Positions 32,583-41,333 of a stretch of 64,000 nt of DNA are shown here, one piece after another (position 1 is the first letter of the stretch; each line of letters begins with the position of its first letter). The notes under the pieces are model-generated. The model was not told where the DNA came from. It did no database searches and worked only from the letters and a program-made list of their open reading frames with translations. The stretch covers positions 1-64,000 of the forward strand of contig NZ_JACWMY010000002.1 in assembly GCF_014773265.1 (NCBI RefSeq). Reading direction: 5' to 3'. Position numbers and translations under genes: made by a program. The stretch is from Mucilaginibacter pankratovii. Lineage in GTDB: Bacteria; Bacteroidota; Bacteroidia; Sphingobacteriales; Sphingobacteriaceae.

Positions 32583-32690
32583 TTGTTTAGTCCATGGACG
32601 ATGGTCGATAGTCCATTGTATTATTATTTAATGTTTAGTTATAATTCAATCATAGCCATGGACTATCGACCATTGACTATGAACTCTTTT
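32583..32690. repeat. Degenerate inverted repeat between tpiA and the GlmU-like gene
   Basis: GGACGATGGTCGATAGTCCATT (as GGACGATGGTCG then ATAGTCCATT) on the left pairs with the right block CATGGACTATCGACCATTGA. Another locus-specific hairpin filling the gap. Confidence 0.6.
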
Positions 32691-33873
32691 AAAATTCCCT
32701 GTAAGAAGCAGTCAAATTAAAAACCTCTGTTAAGATGGCCCTTTCTGCTTCATCAAACTTGCGGTGCTCGCGGCGGGCAAATACGCGGGCCGTGGTCTCC
32801 ATAGCTTTATCGTAAGCATATTCCTCAAATCCATCGCTGCCTCCCCATGCAAAATCGGGAATGTGGTTGCTTGGATAGCCACCGCCAAAAACATTGGCAT
32901 TTACCCCTACTACAGTACCCGTGTTAAACATGGTATTGATACCACTTTTAGCATGATCGGCCATAATGAGGCCGCAAAACTGCAAGCCGGTATCACGGTA
33001 GCTCTGCGTGGTATAATCCCACAGTTTTACAGGCGAATAATTATTTTTTAAGTTAGAGTTATTGGTATCGGCGCCTAAATTGCACCATTCGCCCACTACA
33101 GCATTACCCAAATAACCTTCGTGCCCTTTGTTGGAGTAACCCCAAACCACGGCATTGTTTACCTCGCCGCCAATGCGGCAATATGGGCCAATAGTTGTGG
33201 CGCCGTACACCTTAGTCCCCATTTTCAGCTGCGAGTGCTCGCATAAAGCAAAAGGGCCGCGGATGTTGGTACCTTCCCAAACTTCGGTATTGTTAGCCAA
33301 ATAAATAGGGCCGTTAACGGTGCTGAACGTGCAGCATTCGGCCTGTACGCCTTCTTCGGCAAAAAAACCATCACCTATGATGGTATTCGTGCTGCTGATG
33401 GTTGCGCTGGTGCGGCCAATGGTCAGCAGGGCAAAATCCTTGCGCAGCTCGGCATCATTCTTTCTAAAAATATGTTCCGGGTATTGGATGCGGGTAAACC
33501 CACTGTCGTATTTAAGCGCGCCGGCCAGGTAAATATCCGGCGAAAAGTTTTTTGCTTCCGCCATGTTCAGGCGAACGGCGATCAATACATCATCTAAAGC
33601 AATGGCCTCGCCGGTTTGCAATTCGCTAATGATGGCTACCAGGCTTTCGTCGGGGCAGATGGAGCCGTTGATGAAAAAATTATCGCTCTCCACAACCATC
33701 GGAAACTTGGCCTGCAGGTATTCTTCGGTGTAAAACGAAAATTCCCGGGCGAGGTGTTTGCCCCATTTTTGGGCAATGGTAAGGATACCTAAGCGCAGAT
33801 CGGCAACCGGGCGGGTGAACGTTAAAGGCAGAAGCGTATTGCGGGCGTTATCGTCGAAGAGAATGATTGCCAT
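32689..33873 (-). CDS. GlmU-like putative sugar-nucleotide transferase with hexapeptide repeats
   Basis: 394 residues. The N-terminal half (MAIILFDDNARNTLLPLTFTRPVADLR) belongs to the GlmU-like family of Bacteroidota; the second half (about 170-370) is a left-handed beta-helix of hexapeptide repeats (GPYCRIGGEV, NAVVGEWCNLGADTNNSN). In these proteins the two halves are proposed to bind a nucleotide sugar and an acyl donor. Substrate not established. It precedes rpmE2 on the same strand. Confidence 0.85.
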   Translation of the reverse strand: MAIILFDDNARNTLLPLTFTRPVADLRLGILTIAQKWGKHLAREFSFYTEEYLQAKFPMVVESDNFFINGSICPDESLVAIISELQTGEAIALDDVLIAVRLNMAEAKNFSPDIYLAGALKYDSGFTRIQYPEHIFRKNDAELRKDFALLTIGRTSATISSTNTIIGDGFFAEEGVQAECCTFSTVNGPIYLANNTEVWEGTNIRGPFALCEHSQLKMGTKVYGATTIGPYCRIGGEVNNAVVWGYSNKGHEGYLGNAVVGEWCNLGADTNNSNLKNNYSPVKLWDYTTQSYRDTGLQFCGLIMADHAKSGINTMFNTGTVVGVNANVFGGGYPSNHIPDFAWGGSDGFEEYAYDKAMETTARVFARREHRKFDEAERAILTEVFNLTASYREF

Positions 33874-33880
33874 GGGCCAA

Positions 33881-33913
33881 AAATAAAAAAAGTCCCCCGG
33901 TAAACGGGGGACC
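33881..33913 (-). terminator. Terminator downstream of rpmE2
   Basis: On the minus strand, GTCCCCCG and CGGGGGAC pair around a short loop and are followed by TTTTTTTATTTTT. It lies between rpmE2 and the GlmU-like gene. Confidence 0.75.
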
Positions 33914-33938
33914 TGTAAATATTTTATTGAAAAAACAC

Positions 33939-34187
33939 TTATTTTTTGTTGTAACGGCTGCGGAACTTGTCTATACGTCCGGCAGTGTCAACTAACTTCA
34001 TTTTACCTGTATAGAACGGGTGCGAAGTGTGTGAAATTTCTAATTTAATCAGCGGATATTCATTGCCATCTTCCCATTTTACGGTTTCGCGGCTATCGAT
34101 GCATGATTTGGTTATGAAAGAATAGTCGTTAGACATATCCTTGAAAACAACTAACCTATAGTTTGATGGATGCAGATCTTTTTTCAT
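33939..34187 (-). CDS. rpmE2: 50S ribosomal protein L31 type B
   Basis: 82 residues from ATG 34187 ([17 protein letters not shown]). The sequence [26 protein letters not shown] and DKFRSRY are type B L31 features; there is no CxxC pair, so this form does not bind zinc. A longer start at 34226 would need non-conserved residues. Confidence 0.95.
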   Translation of the reverse strand: MKKDLHPSNYRLVVFKDMSNDYSFITKSCIDSRETVKWEDGNEYPLIKLEISHTSHPFYTGKMKLVDTAGRIDKFRSRYNKK

Positions 34188-34372
34188 TGCTATTGTATAC
34201 TTTTCTTTCTTATAAAAGAGGTGCAAATGTAATGAATTAATTCAAAAGTTGAAAGTCAAAATTAAAAAGTTTTTAACACCTGTGGAGAGATGACGCTTGC
34301 AGCCGGGATTATGCCGGTCTTTCTGATTTATATCACCTTGTTTCGCTATTTATTAACTACAGCAAGCTTGCA

Positions 34373-35749
34373 TTAATACTCCGTAGCACCAACATCAAAT
34401 GCGCCGCCGGCAGGGCGTGCAGTGCCATAATAATCCATACTTACACCGTTTAATAAAACGTTTGTCCCTGCATTGATCAATGGCGACCATGACTGCAAAT
34501 GAAAATCTCCCGCATTATAATTTATAAATCTACAGCTATTAACATCACTGTGCACGTAATTACGTAAAATGTTTACTTTAACATACTTGCTTTTTCTGTT
34601 TACGGAAACACCGCCTTCCCTTATTATGATAACATTATTAAGAACGGTGTTCATGGGGATCGTTTCGGAATTTAATTTTATCCCATCCAAAGCAGGATAA
34701 ATGATGGTATTATTTATAAATTGAAAGTTAAGCCCCGGGGTGTACCTCGAATCGGCGAAAATACCGTGAGCCCCTGCATTAAGAATATAGTTATTACACA
34801 CCAGGTTATCGCCAAGCCCCAGAACGATAATACCGTTACCAGGCGCATTTTTTATCAGGTTATTATAGCATTTGCCACCCGTACCTTCCCCTATCTGGAT
34901 CCCGTTGTTCTGGCCGCTTGCAAAGGGCGTTAATCCGGGCGATTTAACGGTATTATTATAAATTTCTGCCCCGGCTATGGCGCTGCCCACTTGTATACCT
35001 TCGCAACCTGTAGAATCTGTAATATTTTTGTAGATCTTAACGTTCAGCACATCGTGAGGCAAAACGGTACCGCAGGCAAGTGACCTCCCTTCGGCATAAA
35101 AGGAATTCCCTATATACAAACCTTCTCCACCCGTTTGGTGCACATAATTATCGTGTATAATTACATTGCTCATGATAAAATGGCCGCGTTGCGTTTCCTC
35201 ATCGCAGGTTGGATCTGTTTTAGCCATGATCCCGGCAAATCCGCTGTTACGCACCTCAACGTTTGCTATTTCAAAATCCGAGCTAAGATCGTCCATCGTC
35301 ATACCGATGTTACCACCATTTACGTCAATGCCGTACTTAGTTGCCGGATCGCCGTTGCCCATTATTTTAAAGTACTGGCAATTGATAGTTTTAAACCCAT
35401 AAGATGCAGTAATTGTTGTAGATAAGGTTACCCTGCCGCCCTTGTTGGTAATAATAATGGGGTTTGCAGCCGTCCCTTTAAAGTTTTTGAGTAACAAGGC
35501 ACCCCTGATGCCGGCAGGAATACATATCACAGAGCCCGGCGGAATATTTGTTCCATCAACAAACCATTCATTAGGCATAACGGTGTAGGTGCAGTTGTTA
35601 ACTATTTCCGGTGTTTCACCGGAAACTAAAGCGATCTTCTTTGCGTTCCGTTGCGCTTCAGTTTTAATGTCATTTTTGCTACACATCATACAAGATGATG
35701 CGATCAATAAAAACGCGGTTACGCGCATTACGTATTTTATCTTTCCCAT
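34373..35749 (-). CDS. Parallel beta-helix lipoprotein, paralogue 1
   Basis: 458 residues with a lipoprotein signal (MGKIKYVMRVTAFLLIASSC) and possible lipidated Cys at 20 or 23. From about 60 to 440 the sequence is right-handed beta-helix (PbH1-type: ANVEVRNSGFAG-like ladders, NVIIHDNYVH, AEIYNNTVKSPG, NNYILNAGAHGIFAD). The family includes polysaccharide lyases and glycan-binding proteins, but no specific catalytic motif is recognised. The neighbour at 35979-37361 has the same architecture and nearly the same central sequence. Confidence 0.85.
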   Translation of the reverse strand: MGKIKYVMRVTAFLLIASSCMMCSKNDIKTEAQRNAKKIALVSGETPEIVNNCTYTVMPNEWFVDGTNIPPGSVICIPAGIRGALLLKNFKGTAANPIIITNKGGRVTLSTTITASYGFKTINCQYFKIMGNGDPATKYGIDVNGGNIGMTMDDLSSDFEIANVEVRNSGFAGIMAKTDPTCDEETQRGHFIMSNVIIHDNYVHQTGGEGLYIGNSFYAEGRSLACGTVLPHDVLNVKIYKNITDSTGCEGIQVGSAIAGAEIYNNTVKSPGLTPFASGQNNGIQIGEGTGGKCYNNLIKNAPGNGIIVLGLGDNLVCNNYILNAGAHGIFADSRYTPGLNFQFINNTIIYPALDGIKLNSETIPMNTVLNNVIIIREGGVSVNRKSKYVKVNILRNYVHSDVNSCRFINYNAGDFHLQSWSPLINAGTNVLLNGVSMDYYGTARPAGGAFDVGATEY

Positions 35750-35978
35750 TTGGTAGAGTAATCAAGCTGCAGACGGCCCATAGCTGTTTAGCTTGAGCTA
35801 ATTGCGATAAAAGCTGTTATACGACGGTTTTATCAAATGGTTACTTCTAAAGGTTGTAAAGTTTTCCTCCGAAGCAATAAATTAGCATACAGAAATTATT
35901 GCTGCCCGAAAACGGGATCAGGGAGTTTTCCCGCTTTGCTGGATTTGGATTGGCTTCCATAGCAGCAGATTTTTGGCA

Positions 35979-37361
35979 TTAATACTCCGTAGCGCCAATA
36001 TCAAAAGTGCTCCCGGCAGGGCGTGCGGTACTGTAATAATCAAAACCCACCCCGTATGGCAAAACGTTTGCCCCTGCATTTATTAAAGGAGATGATGACT
36101 GCAAATGAAAATCATCAGCACTATAATTTACAAACTTACAGGTGTTTATATCGTTATTTACATAATTATTTAACGAGGTAAGCTCCACACCCAGATTGTT
36201 CCTGGCTATGGCAATGCCCGATCCCGCGCTGATAATAACATTGTTGATAACCGTATTCATCGGAATAATTTCGGAATTTAATTTTATGCCGTTTAAAGCT
36301 GGAGCAATAATGGTATTATTAATAAACTGAAAGTTAAGCCCCGGGGTATATCTCGAATCCGCGAAAATACCATGAGCCCCCGAATTGAGGATATAATTAT
36401 TAAACACCAGGTTATCCCCCAGCCCAAGAACAATAATGCCATTACCCGGCGCATCTTTTACCAGGTTGTTATAACATTTGCCACCGGTGCCTTCCCCTAT
36501 TTGTATACCGTTATCCTGCCCGGCAGCAAAGGGCTTTAATCCCGGCGACCTAACTGTATTGTTATAAATTTCGGCCCCGGCTGTTGCGCTACCAACCTGT
36601 ATGCCTTCGCAACCTGTAGAGTCGATGATATTGTTATATACTTTAACATTAGCCACGTCATGTGGTAAAACCTTGCCACAGGCCAGCGAAACTCCGTTAG
36701 CATAAAAAGAATTACCTACATAAAATCCTTCGCCGCCTGTTTTGTGCACATAATTATCGTGAAGCAATATATTCCTCATGATAAAGTGGCCGCGCTGCGT
36801 TGCTACATCGCAGGACGGGTCGGTTTTCGCCATAATGCCTGCAAATGCGCTATTGCGCACCTCTACATTGGCAATCTCAAAATCCGAGCTGAGGTCGTCC
36901 ATCGTCATGCCGATGTTGCCGCCATTTACAACAAACCCATACTTTATCGCGGGGTTGCCATTACCTGTTATCTTAAAATATTGGCAGTTCTGTGTTTTAA
37001 AGGCATAGGACGCGGTAGCTTGTTCCGTAAAAGTTACTCTGCCACCTTTATTGATAATAATAATTGGCTTTGCAGCCGTGCCTTTAAAATTTTTAAGCAA
37101 AAGAGGGCCCCTGGTACCGGCCGGAATGCAGATGGTAGACCCGGCGGGAATACCTGTACCATCTACAAACCATTCGGAAGGCTTAACGGTATAGGTGCAG
37201 TTTACGCCGGGATCAGAAGAATTTATCTGAGTTTCGGTATCCGTGTCTGCATTTGAGTTTGGCCCTCCTTCAATTTTATTTATCTTTTTGGCACACATCA
37301 TTAATGATGATACCACCAATATAACTGCTACTATGCGCATGATGTAACTTTTAATTCCCAT
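35979..37361 (-). CDS. Parallel beta-helix lipoprotein, paralogue 2
   Basis: 460 residues from ATG 37361 (MGIKSYIMRIVAVILVVSSL), lipidation likely at the Cys of MMCAKK. The beta-helix region matches paralogue 1 over most of its length (for instance TDPSCDVATQRGHFIM versus TDPTCDEETQRGHFIM). A tandem duplication is the simplest explanation. The most variable parts are the first ~60 residues and the last turns near the C-terminus. Confidence 0.85.
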   Translation of the reverse strand: MGIKSYIMRIVAVILVVSSLMMCAKKINKIEGGPNSNADTDTETQINSSDPGVNCTYTVKPSEWFVDGTGIPAGSTICIPAGTRGPLLLKNFKGTAAKPIIIINKGGRVTFTEQATASYAFKTQNCQYFKITGNGNPAIKYGFVVNGGNIGMTMDDLSSDFEIANVEVRNSAFAGIMAKTDPSCDVATQRGHFIMRNILLHDNYVHKTGGEGFYVGNSFYANGVSLACGKVLPHDVANVKVYNNIIDSTGCEGIQVGSATAGAEIYNNTVRSPGLKPFAAGQDNGIQIGEGTGGKCYNNLVKDAPGNGIIVLGLGDNLVFNNYILNSGAHGIFADSRYTPGLNFQFINNTIIAPALNGIKLNSEIIPMNTVINNVIISAGSGIAIARNNLGVELTSLNNYVNNDINTCKFVNYSADDFHLQSSSPLINAGANVLPYGVGFDYYSTARPAGSTFDIGATEY

Positions 37362-37398
37362 TCGTGAAAACTCAGGCAGGCCGTAAATAATTGGATAA

Positions 37399-37428
37399 CC
37401 AAGGTACAATTATTAGCTATAATTCAAA
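37399..37428 (-). promoter_or_regulatory. Putative promoter of beta-helix paralogue 2
   Basis: On the minus strand, TTTG followed after 18 nt by TACCTTGG, close to the Bacteroidota TTTG/TAnnTTTG pattern. The rest of the gap up to 37755 is AT-rich and shows nothing else I can name. Confidence 0.4.
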
Positions 37429-37755
37429 ACCCGCTTTTGCAAAAGTTATTATACGTGGCTTTGATGGGATTGTTGCTTTGGTAGATTTTTATAGCTGGGA
37501 TTTGATGTGCAACTGTCAGCTCTTATGCCACTAACATTATTTAAACTGTATTTCCTATAGATTACAATACTGCGCCAGCTGGCTGCAAAAAAGTTTACAA
37601 AAGTTAACACAATTCAAAGTGTAAACATTTTAGTTAATTGATTATCAAATAATTATATTTTTGAGGGTTAACACAGACGCAGGCACATATTTACTTATTG
37701 GTTAATAGCCTATGGGCTTTTAAACCGTAGACCCTTAACTTATCACCCCTCGAAT

Positions 37756-38184
37756 TCAAACTTCCGCTCTCCCTCCATGAGCCAGGGGGCTCTCCTGGCA
37801 TAACTCCACCAAAACCCCATTGGCGCTCTTGGGATGTACAAAGCAAACCAGCTTATTATCAGCCCCGCGCTTGGGTTTATCGTTCAGCAAAATAAAACCT
37901 TCCGCTTTTAAACGTGCCATCTCGGCTTCTATATCAACAACATCAAATGCGATATGATGGATCCCCTCCCCTTTTTTCTCCAGGAATTTAGCAATGGGGC
38001 TATCGGCAGTGGTAGCCTCCAGCAGTTCTATTTTATTGGGGCCGCTTTGCAAAAAGGCGGTATTAACACCTTCGGAGGGCACTTCCTCGGTTTTGTAGAC
38101 AACGGTATTCAGCAGCAGCTCGTATATGTTCTTAGCGGCCTGCATATCCTTCACCGCTATGCCGATGTGCTCTATCTTGTTCAT
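37756..38184 (-). CDS. mce: Methylmalonyl-CoA epimerase
   Basis: 142 residues of the glyoxalase/VOC fold. Metal ligands appear as His in KIEHIGIAV, His in EGIHHIAFDV and Glu in GVLVELCQ near the end. It interconverts methylmalonyl-CoA epimers in the propionate route. I start at ATG 38184; upstream residues have no homology. It diverges from iscS. Confidence 0.92.
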   Translation of the reverse strand: MNKIEHIGIAVKDMQAAKNIYELLLNTVVYKTEEVPSEGVNTAFLQSGPNKIELLEATTADSPIAKFLEKKGEGIHHIAFDVVDIEAEMARLKAEGFILLNDKPKRGADNKLVCFVHPKSANGVLVELCQESPLAHGGRAEV

Positions 38185-38258
38185 GTCCAAATATTGTAAA
38201 TTATTGGCATCAAAATGCAATTTACAGGGCTTGCAAAGTATTAAAGTAAAAGTTTGCG

Positions 38259-38266
38259 TATATTTG
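38259..38266 (+). promoter_or_regulatory. -7 box of iscS
   Basis: TATATTTG, a perfect TAnnTTTG match, 18 nt before the start codon ATG 38285. No good -33 TTG is at the usual distance. Confidence 0.5.
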
Positions 38267-38284
38267 TGTTGTTAATTTTTAACC

Positions 38285-39496
38285 ATGAACATCCCAATTT
38301 ATTTAGATAACAACGCCACCACACCAATGGACCCCCGGGTGCTGGAAGCCATGCTGCCTTATTTCAACGAAAAGTTTGGTAACGCGGCCAGCCGCAACCA
38401 CCCTTTTGGCTGGGTAGCAGAAGAAGGCGTTGATTATGCACGCGAGCAAGTGGCCAAACTGATAGGCGCTTCAGAAAAAGAGATCATCTTTACTTCGGGC
38501 GCAACCGAATCAGACAACCTGGCTATTAAAGGCGTGTTTGAAATGTATAAAGAAAAAGGCAACCACATCATCACTGCGGTTACCGAGCATAAAGCAATAT
38601 TAGACGCCTGCAAACACGTTGAAAAGCTTGGTGGTAAGGTTACTTACCTTCCTGTGAAAGAAGACGGCCTGGTAGACCTTGCTGTATTGGAAGCAGCTAT
38701 GACCAGCGAAACCATCCTGGTATCTATCATGTATGGTAACAACGAAATTGGCGTAATACAACCCGTTAAAGAGATTGCCGCTATTGCCCACAAGTATGGC
38801 GCTTTATTTATGACGGATGCTACACAAGCGGTTGGTAAAATACCGGTAAACGTTATTGCCGATGGTATCGACCTGTTAGCTTTATCGGCACATAAAATGT
38901 ACGGCCCTAAAGGTGTTGGCGCTTTATACGTACGCCGTAAAGGACCGCGTGTAAAAGTTACCGCACAAATGGACGGTGGCGGTCACGAGCGCGGTATGCG
39001 TTCGGGCACCCTCAACGTACCGGGTATAGTTGGTTTAGGTAAAGCCTGCGAGATTGCCGGTTTGGAAATGGAAAGTGAGGCGATCCGCCTTTCTACTCTT
39101 CGCAATAAACTGGAAGGCGCTTTAACCGTGCTGGAGGAAAGCTATGTAAACGGGAACGTTAACTACCGCTTGCCACACGTTGCTAATATCTCTTTTAAAT
39201 ATGTAGAAGGTGAAGGTTTAATGATGGCGATGAAAGATCTGGCGGTATCGTCTGGTTCGGCTTGTACATCAGCGTCTTTGGAGCCATCATACGTGCTGAA
39301 AAGCCTTGGCTTGTCTGACGACCTGGCACACTCCTCCATCCGTTTTGGCTTGGGCCGCTTTACTACCGAAGAAGAAGTTGATTACGCCATCGAAGTAACC
39401 AAAAAATCGGTTACCCATCTGCGCGAACTTTCACCGCTTTGGGAGATGTTTAAAGAAGGCATCGACCTGGATTCGATTGAGTGGGCAGAACACTAA
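38285..39496 (+). CDS. iscS: Cysteine desulfurase
   Basis: 403 residues. The PLP lysine lies in [14 protein letters not shown] and the catalytic Cys loop is [10 protein letters not shown] near residue 325, with the N-terminal [14 protein letters not shown]. This is the full-length IscS/NifS group I type that supplies sulfur to IscU encoded just downstream. The gap to iscU holds an AT-rich inverted repeat. Confidence 0.96.
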   Translation: MNIPIYLDNNATTPMDPRVLEAMLPYFNEKFGNAASRNHPFGWVAEEGVDYAREQVAKLIGASEKEIIFTSGATESDNLAIKGVFEMYKEKGNHIITAVTEHKAILDACKHVEKLGGKVTYLPVKEDGLVDLAVLEAAMTSETILVSIMYGNNEIGVIQPVKEIAAIAHKYGALFMTDATQAVGKIPVNVIADGIDLLALSAHKMYGPKGVGALYVRRKGPRVKVTAQMDGGGHERGMRSGTLNVPGIVGLGKACEIAGLEMESEAIRLSTLRNKLEGALTVLEESYVNGNVNYRLPHVANISFKYVEGEGLMMAMKDLAVSSGSACTSASLEPSYVLKSLGLSDDLAHSSIRFGLGRFTTEEEVDYAIEVTKKSVTHLRELSPLWEMFKEGIDLDSIEWAEH

Positions 39497-39499
39497 TTC

Positions 39500-39600
39500 A
39501 ATTTGAAGATGTGGTAATTTGAAGATTTGAAAATTACCTCGTCTTTAATAAACTATAATAACACGGTTTGATTCATTTTCAAATCATCAAATTTTCAAAT
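39500..39600. repeat. Degenerate AT-rich inverted repeat between iscS and iscU
   Basis: GAAGATTTGAAAATT on the left is met by AAATCATCAAATTTTCAAATT on the right (written AAATCATC then AAATTTTCAAATT). One of the locus-specific hairpin gaps. Confidence 0.55.
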
Positions 39601-39617
39601 TACTAAATTAAAAAGCT

Positions 39618-40031
39618 ATGGCTTATTCAGATAAAGTTATCGACCATTACACTAACCCCCGCAACGTGGGTACGCTTGATAAAAGCAGCCACAAAGTGGG
39701 TACCGGCTTAGTTGGTGCGCCCGAGTGTGGCGACGTAATGCGTTTACAAATACAGGTTGATGATAACAACATCATCACCGACGCAAAATTTAAAACATTT
39801 GGCTGTGGTTCGGCTATCGCTTCTTCATCTTTGGCTACCGAGTGGCTTAAAGGTAAAAGCGTAGATGATGCCATGAAGATAGACAATATGGATATCGTAG
39901 AAGAGCTTGCTCTTCCGCCGGTGAAGATCCACTGCTCTGTTTTGGCAGAAGATGCCATCAAAGCGGCTATCAACGATTTCCGCGTAAAAAATGGCATGGA
40001 GCCAATTGTGCTTGAAAAATCACATCATTAA
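39618..40031 (+). CDS. iscU: Fe-S cluster scaffold protein IscU
   Basis: 137 residues with the three cluster cysteines in PECGDVM, TFGCGSA and KIHCSVLAEDA and the TNPRNVG start. It receives sulfur from IscS and passes clusters on. The gene order iscS-iscU-iscA is standard; IscR and HscBA are absent here. Confidence 0.97.
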   Translation: MAYSDKVIDHYTNPRNVGTLDKSSHKVGTGLVGAPECGDVMRLQIQVDDNNIITDAKFKTFGCGSAIASSSLATEWLKGKSVDDAMKIDNMDIVEELALPPVKIHCSVLAEDAIKAAINDFRVKNGMEPIVLEKSHH

Positions 40032-40039
40032 TTCGGAGA

Positions 40040-40117
40040 GTGGTGAGTGGAGAATAGTGAGTAGTTAATCTGCACCGCTATTTACAACCATTCACCACTC
40101 CCTTTTCACTACTCACC
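40040..40117. repeat. Degenerate inverted repeat between iscU and iscA
   Basis: GAGTGGTGAGTGGAGAATAG and GTGAGTAGT at the left oppose ACCACTC and TTTTCACTACTCAC at the right. Confidence 0.6.
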
Positions 40118-40444
40118 ATGGTTACTGTAACTGATAAAGCAAAAGCTAAAATAGACCACCTGATGCAGGATAGCGGGCTCGATGCCTCTTATTTTCTGCG
40201 CGTTTCGGTACAGGGTGGCGGCTGCTCGGGGTTATCCTACAATCTCGATTTTGATAACGAAGAAAAAAAGGGCGACCAGTTTTTTGAAGACCGCGGCGTA
40301 CGTTTCGCGCTGGATATGAAATCGTTCCTGTACCTTGCGGGTACGGAGCTTGATTTTAGCGATGGACTGAACGGCAAAGGCTTTAACTTCCATAACCCAA
40401 ATGCAACCCGCACCTGCGGTTGTGGCGAAAGTTTCTCGGTATAA
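40118..40444 (+). CDS. iscA: Iron-sulfur cluster carrier IscA/HesB
   Basis: 108 residues of the A-type carrier family. Conserved Cys in GGGCSGLSY and the pair in CGCGESF at the end are present. It probably delivers clusters made on IscU to target proteins. The third gene of the isc run. Confidence 0.95.
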   Translation: MVTVTDKAKAKIDHLMQDSGLDASYFLRVSVQGGGCSGLSYNLDFDNEEKKGDQFFEDRGVRFALDMKSFLYLAGTELDFSDGLNGKGFNFHNPNATRTCGCGESFSV

Positions 40445-40465
40445 ATTCCTCCCTTTATAATATTT

Positions 40466-40499
40466 AAATAGCTCCGTTTTGCGGAGCTATTTTTGTTTT
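40466..40499 (+). terminator. Rho-independent terminator of the isc run
   Basis: AAATAGCTCCG and CGGAGCTATTT pair around TTTTG, then TTGTTTT. The stem core is reused in the next terminator. Confidence 0.8.
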
Positions 40500-40535
40500 A
40501 AAGCTAAATGCTATATTTAAACCACAAATCTTAGC

Positions 40536-41285
40536 ATGAAATTTAAAATTACCGCCCCCGCACTACTACTTGTCTTATTTTCCGCCCAATATTCATTTTC
40601 ACAACCTAAAATGCGCCCCTTAACGGAGTTGAAAGCTGACACATCCGGTTGGGTATTATTAAAGGAGTTGTTTAAAACCGCCAAAAACAAGGTAGATGTT
40701 CTGCCAGCTACAAACAGCGCGAAGGCAGCGGAAGCCTTATACCAAACCCAGGTTACTACACATTCTTATATGGGTGCTATAATTTACTACACAGGCGGAT
40801 TGCTGATAGATAATGGCTGGATAAGGCTGTTAGGATCTGGCAGCCCGCGGTTTACCCGTACGCTACCCGGCTGGAACAAAGGCAAAACTTTTAAAGAATT
40901 TGGCGAACGCCCGGGCTATCTATTGATTGGTGATGATGCTATTGGAGGCTTCTTCGCTATAAACGGCGGTGCCCTGGGGCCAGAAATGGGCAAAGTGTAT
41001 TACCTCGCGCCGGAAACGTTGAAATGGGAATCGCTCCAGAAAGGGTATTCAGACTTTGTGGATTTTTGCCTCAATGGGGATTTGGATAAATTTTATGAGG
41101 CGTATCGTTGGAAAGACTGGCAAACGGGGGTTAAGGGATTGCATGGCGACAGTGTTTACAACTTTTACCCAACATTATGGAGCAAAGAAGGCCGGGATAT
41201 CCAAAAAGACACTCGCAAAATTGTTCCGGTGCAGGAACAATATGATTTTAACATGGATTCGATCAGACAGTTCAATATCAAATAG
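40536..41285 (+). CDS. DUF2625 family exported protein
   Basis: 249 residues with a signal peptide (MKFKITAPALLLVLFSAQYSFS). The body matches DUF2625: LLIDNGWIRLLGSG, YLLIGDDAIGGFFAINGGAL, YLAPETLKWESL and FCLNGDLDKFYEAYRW. The usual family members are cytosolic; this one has a secretion signal, which is a modest oddity. No activity is known. Confidence 0.8.
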   Translation: MKFKITAPALLLVLFSAQYSFSQPKMRPLTELKADTSGWVLLKELFKTAKNKVDVLPATNSAKAAEALYQTQVTTHSYMGAIIYYTGGLLIDNGWIRLLGSGSPRFTRTLPGWNKGKTFKEFGERPGYLLIGDDAIGGFFAINGGALGPEMGKVYYLAPETLKWESLQKGYSDFVDFCLNGDLDKFYEAYRWKDWQTGVKGLHGDSVYNFYPTLWSKEGRDIQKDTRKIVPVQEQYDFNMDSIRQFNIK

Positions 41286-41321
41286 AACAAAGGCTCCGCA
41301 AAACGGAGCCTTTGTTGTTTT
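41286..41321. terminator. Bidirectional terminator after the DUF2625 gene
   Basis: AACAAAGGCTCCG and CGGAGCCTTTGTT are perfect complements around CAAAA, followed by GTTTT. It lies between converging genes. Confidence 0.8.
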
Positions 41322-41333
41322 AATTATACAATC

